Source: Fibrobacter sp.
GTDB taxonomy: Bacteria > Fibrobacterota > Fibrobacteria > Fibrobacterales > Fibrobacteraceae
Length of the DNA stretch: 64,000 nucleotides
Direction of reading: 5' to 3'
NCBI RefSeq assembly: GCF_017551775.1
Contig: NZ_JAFZKX010000110.1
Location: 1-64,000 of the forward strand
Shown: piece by piece, positions 61,187 through 64,000 of the stretch
Position numbering within the stretch: the first letter of the stretch is position 1
Layout of the letters: each line of letters starts with the position of its first letter
The notes under the pieces: model-generated
The model's input: only the letters and a program-made list of their open reading frames with translations
The model's database searches: none
Told to the model about the DNA's origin: nothing
Position numbers and translations under genes: made by a program

Positions 61187-62575
61187 GTGGAAAATCGGAC
61201 TTACGCAGCCATAGACTTGAAGTCTTTCTTTGCCTCGGTGGAATGCATCCTCCGGGGCATTGACCCGTTGAAGGCGAAGCTCGTGGTGGCCGACGAGAGC
61301 CGCACCGAGAAGACGATTTGCCTTGCGGTGACGCCTGCCCTGAAGGCTTACGGGATTCCGGGACGAGCCCGCCTTTTCGAGGTGAACCAGAAGTTGCGCG
61401 AGGTGGAGCGCCGCACGGGCGAGAAGGTCGAATATATAATTGCGAAGCCGCAGATGGCCAAGTATGTGGAGTATTCCACGAAGGTTTACAACGTTTACCT
61501 GAAGTACGTGAGCGCCGAAGATATTCACGCCTATTCCATCGATGAATGTTTTTTGGACTTGACGCGTTATCTGAAATTGTATAAGAAGTCGGCGCGCGAA
61601 TTGGTGAAGATGATTATCCAGGACGTATTTACGACCACGGGAATCACGGCGACGGGCGGAATCGGCACGAACCTTTACTTGTGCAAGATTGCGATGGATA
61701 TCATGGCGAAGCACGTGGATGCCGACGCGGACGGCGTGCGCATTGCGGAACTTGACGAGATGAGTTACCGCGGGCAGCTCTGGTCGCACCAGCCGATAAC
61801 GAGCTTTTGGCAGGTGGGCCGCGGGATTGCGGCGCGCCTTGAAAAATGCAACCTGAATGGTGGCCGGGGAATCCGAACGATGGGCGATATCGCGCGCGTG
61901 AGCGTGAAGAACCCTGATGCGCTGTACAAGATGTTCGGCGTGAATGCGGAAATCCTGATCGACCATGCATGGGGTTATGAACCCTGCTCGATTGCCGATA
62001 TCAAGAAGGCGAAACCCCGGAGCCGCAGTACCGGCGAGGGCCAGGTTCTGCAAGACCCGTACAGCTTCGAGAAGGCGCGCCTCGTGGTGCGCGAGATGGT
62101 CGATACCGTCTCGATGGCGCTGGTCGAGCACAACCTGGTCGCGAAGGGAATGGTGCTTACGGTGGGCTACGACCGCGAAAATGTGGACAAGGGAATTTAC
62201 CGCGGCGAGACTGTGGTGGATTATTACGGACGCACGATTCCGAAGCCCGCTCACGGCACGGCATCCCTCGGGCATTATTCCAGTTCGCAGTCCGCTTTTG
62301 CCGAAGCGGTGATGAACCTTTATGACCGCATCGTGAACCCTGCGCTTACGGTGCGTCGCCTGAACCTCGTGGCAATTGACGTGGTGGACGAAAGCAACGA
62401 AGGTTTCGACCTGTTCACCGACGTGCAGAAGCAAGAACGTGAAAAGAAGCGTTTGAAGGCGGAACTCATGATAAAGAAGCGTTTTGGCAAGAACGCCATC
62501 GTGAAGGGCATGGACTTGCAGGAAGGCGCCACCACCGTCGAACGCAACGGGCAAATCGGAGGCCACCGTGCGTGA
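61187..62575 (+). CDS. Y-family DNA polymerase (UmuC/UvrX-like)
   Basis: 462 residues from GTG 61187. Palm motifs AAIDLKSFFASVEC (first catalytic Asp) and AYSIDECFLDLT (Asp-Glu), then TATGGIGTNLYLCKIAMDI and the helix-hairpin-helix thumb; the little-finger domain follows. The C-terminal tail includes a KQEREKKRLKAEL helix. Translesion polymerase of the type paired with YolD-like proteins in Clostridia/Bacilli. The ribosome site is weak. No LexA box was recognised upstream. Confidence 0.9.
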   Translation: MENRTYAAIDLKSFFASVECILRGIDPLKAKLVVADESRTEKTICLAVTPALKAYGIPGRARLFEVNQKLREVERRTGEKVEYIIAKPQMAKYVEYSTKVYNVYLKYVSAEDIHAYSIDECFLDLTRYLKLYKKSARELVKMIIQDVFTTTGITATGGIGTNLYLCKIAMDIMAKHVDADADGVRIAELDEMSYRGQLWSHQPITSFWQVGRGIAARLEKCNLNGGRGIRTMGDIARVSVKNPDALYKMFGVNAEILIDHAWGYEPCSIADIKKAKPRSRSTGEGQVLQDPYSFEKARLVVREMVDTVSMALVEHNLVAKGMVLTVGYDRENVDKGIYRGETVVDYYGRTIPKPAHGTASLGHYSSSQSAFAEAVMNLYDRIVNPALTVRRLNLVAIDVVDESNEGFDLFTDVQKQEREKKRLKAELMIKKRFGKNAIVKGMDLQEGATTVERNGQIGGHRA

Positions 62576-62789
62576 CGATTACAAGGACATCATCGACTTG
62601 CCGTATCCACGGAACGACTGGAACTTTCTCATGAAGCATCCGCGCATGAGCGTGGCGGACCGTGCGAAGATTTTCCACCCGTTTGCGGCGTTGCGCGGGC
62701 ATTCCGAGGCGTTGGACGCTACGGCGGAACGCAAGCAAGATGCGGTCGAGAACGAGCTTACGCTGGATGACCAGAATTTTGGTGCCTAA
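62568..62789 (+). CDS. YolD-like protein, polymerase partner
   Basis: 73 residues from GTG 62568; GGAGG 5 bases upstream, overlapping the polymerase 3' end by 8 bases. The phrase MSVADRAKIFHPFAALRGHSEAL matches the small YolD-like family commonly found right after UvrX-type Y-family polymerases. Role presumed accessory to translesion synthesis. Confidence 0.78.
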   Translation: MRDDYKDIIDLPYPRNDWNFLMKHPRMSVADRAKIFHPFAALRGHSEALDATAERKQDAVENELTLDDQNFGA

Positions 62790-62931
62790 ATTTGATGCGT
62801 AGTTTTTTTGCGGAATTTTCGTTATAGTAAAAATCTATAGCAATCTATAAGAAAGTAGTATTGGTTATGGCCTTGTGCTATACCCCCCGTTTTTTTATTT
62901 TTGTGCCGCCTTTCTAACATGGAGGTGTTGT

Positions 62932-64000
62932 ATGGAAAAACGCACGGGTCTCTTTTCAAACGGAATTATCTGGTTCGGAGTCGCCATCTCGGTTTCGGAA
63001 ATCGAGGCGGGCATCGAAATCGGTGCCGCGTCTGCACCGGGTTCCCTGTGGCTCCCGCTGATTCTCGGTCACGTCTTGGGTGGCGTCTTGCTCTTTTTCG
63101 TGGGCCTTATCGGGGCGCGTGTCCGCCTGAACGCGATGGAGACGACCGCATCTACGTTCGGCAAGTACGGTTCCAAGTTCTTCGCTGCGCTGAACGTGTT
63201 CCAGCTGCTCGCTTGGGTGGCCGTGCTGAATGCGCAAGGTGCTTCGGCTTTGGCGGGCCTCAACCTGCCCATTTCTTTCCCGCTCACGTGCGTCATCCTT
63301 GCGGTGTTTATCGCCGTCTGGGTTTTCGTGGGGCTCAAGCGTTCCGCGAACGTGACGACGGTCGTGATGGCGGCGCTCGCGATATTGCTTGCTGTTCTTT
63401 CCGTGAAGTTGTTCGGACTCAATGGCGCCGAAGGCACGGCCGTCGCCGGCAATGTTGCCGGGGCCGCCGCTGGCAGCGCCACGCTTCTCAGCTTCTGGAA
63501 CATCTTCGAGATTTCCATCGCCATGCCCATCTCGTGGCTGCCGGTAATTTCGGACTACACGAAGGATGTTGAAAAACCGGTGAAGGCTACGGCGGTTTCC
63601 GCGGCGGCCTACACGTTCGCGAGCCTCTGGATGTACATTCTCGGCATACAGATTGCGGGTATCGGTACCGGCACCAGCATCGCGCAGGCCATTCTCCTCG
63701 CGGGTCTCGGCATCCCGGGCATCATCATCGTAGTGCTTTCTACCATCACGACGAATTTCCTTGCGGCAAATTCTGCGGGTGAATCCTCGAAGGCGATTTA
63801 CGGCAAGATCAACCCGAAAATCGCGGGCGTCGTAGTGAGCCTCCTGAGTGCGGCTCTCGCCATTTCGGGAATCATGGAACACTACATCAGCTTCCTCTAC
63901 CTCATCGCTTCTGTGTTCGCGCCCATGGCAGCCGTGTTGCTCGTGTCGTTCTACTTCGGGAATGATGCCGTGCGCGGTTCTAGCGCGACGGGCAAGGCTT
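62932..64000 (+). CDS. NCS1-family permease, CytX-like (3' end beyond window)
   Basis: 356 codons visible, still open at the window end. GGAGGTG lies before the ATG. At least nine hydrophobic spans, starting with NGIIWFGVAISVSEIEAGI; the NCS1 pattern WFG.A(I)S..E and the ISDYTKDVEKP loop point to the CytX hydroxymethylpyrimidine/cytosine transporter group. CytX genes are often behind TPP riboswitches, but none is recognisable in the 142-base upstream spacer. Substrate uncertain. Confidence 0.8.
   Translation, partial: MEKRTGLFSNGIIWFGVAISVSEIEAGIEIGAASAPGSLWLPLILGHVLGGVLLFFVGLIGARVRLNAMETTASTFGKYGSKFFAALNVFQLLAWVAVLNAQGASALAGLNLPISFPLTCVILAVFIAVWVFVGLKRSANVTTVVMAALAILLAVLSVKLFGLNGAEGTAVAGNVAGAAAGSATLLSFWNIFEISIAMPISWLPVISDYTKDVEKPVKATAVSAAAYTFASLWMYILGIQIAGIGTGTSIAQAILLAGLGIPGIIIVVLSTITTNFLAANSAGESSKAIYGKINPKIAGVVVSLLSAALAISGIMEHYISFLYLIASVFAPMAAVLLVSFYFGNDAVRGSSATGKA

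Noticed and set aside
62790-62931. TPP riboswitch before the CytX-like permease
   Set aside because: The expected conserved TPP (thi-box) core, including a CTGAGA-type phrase, is not present in the spacer; only an AT-rich stretch and a CCCCCCGTTTTTTT run are seen.

Overview
The window reads as chromosome of a Fibrobacter-type bacterium (close to F. succinogenes). The inference rests on several things seen together: many exported proteins ending in the same roughly 70-residue C-terminal module (…G.V.V.DL.G..V…L..G.Y.V.V…A.KIVLK), polyserine linkers encoded by TCC/AGC runs, a GH8 glycanase lipoprotein, tandem carbohydrate-binding-like modules, and succinate/acetate/formate fermentation genes. 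No database search was possible, so the genus is an inference.

Layout. 1-9.8 kb: surface and polysaccharide-related secreted proteins (a truncated and a five-module binding protein, a GH8 lipoprotein, an Ig-like repeat protein), interrupted by a duplicated 98-bp element that abuts a BatD-like gene lacking a signal peptide. 9.8-24.7 kb: ordinary housekeeping and accessory genes, including an SMR pump, TfoX-N protein, DUF4143 ATPase, MoxR ATPase, a queC-queD-queE operon behind a probable preQ1-I riboswitch, an iron-dependent alcohol dehydrogenase, a Vat-like acetyltransferase, a tandem flavodoxin protein, a MerR regulator, DUF58 and Hsp20. 24.9-35.5 kb: two paralogous secreted esterases, a TolC-like protein, tRNA-Val(CAC), PtsN-like IIA, AroD, ClpP, FtsY, a thioredoxin-like protein and a membrane glycosyltransferase.

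35.5-41.5 kb is the most unusual stretch. It is visibly A+T-rich against GC-rich flanks and is packed with small exported or membrane proteins. Among them is a repeated two-gene unit (exported protein with an NPFSKE-like motif, then a small multi-span membrane protein, often overlapping by ATGA). Broken pieces of an Rhs-repeat gene are scattered between them. The largest piece keeps the Rhs core end (FTGKE…YFGARYLDP), switches to an AT-rich C-terminal domain with an HEx3H motif, and overlaps (TAATG) a gene for an exported protein. I read the region as a detached, decaying Rhs toxin-tip and immunity array with no full-length Rhs gene in the window.

41.5-53.6 kb: a lipoprotein, pyruvate formate-lyase, a MacB-type ABC pair, a Wzc-like tyrosine kinase with a possible leader attenuator followed directly by an OmpA protein with twelve thrombospondin-type-3 repeats, GtrA, and a CoA-transferase. 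53.6-61.2 kb: four consecutive lipoproteins sharing a C-terminal histidine-phosphatase domain but differing in their N-terminal parts, an unusual tandem family. 61.2-64 kb: a Y-family DNA polymerase with its YolD-like partner, then a CytX-like NCS1 permease running off the end.
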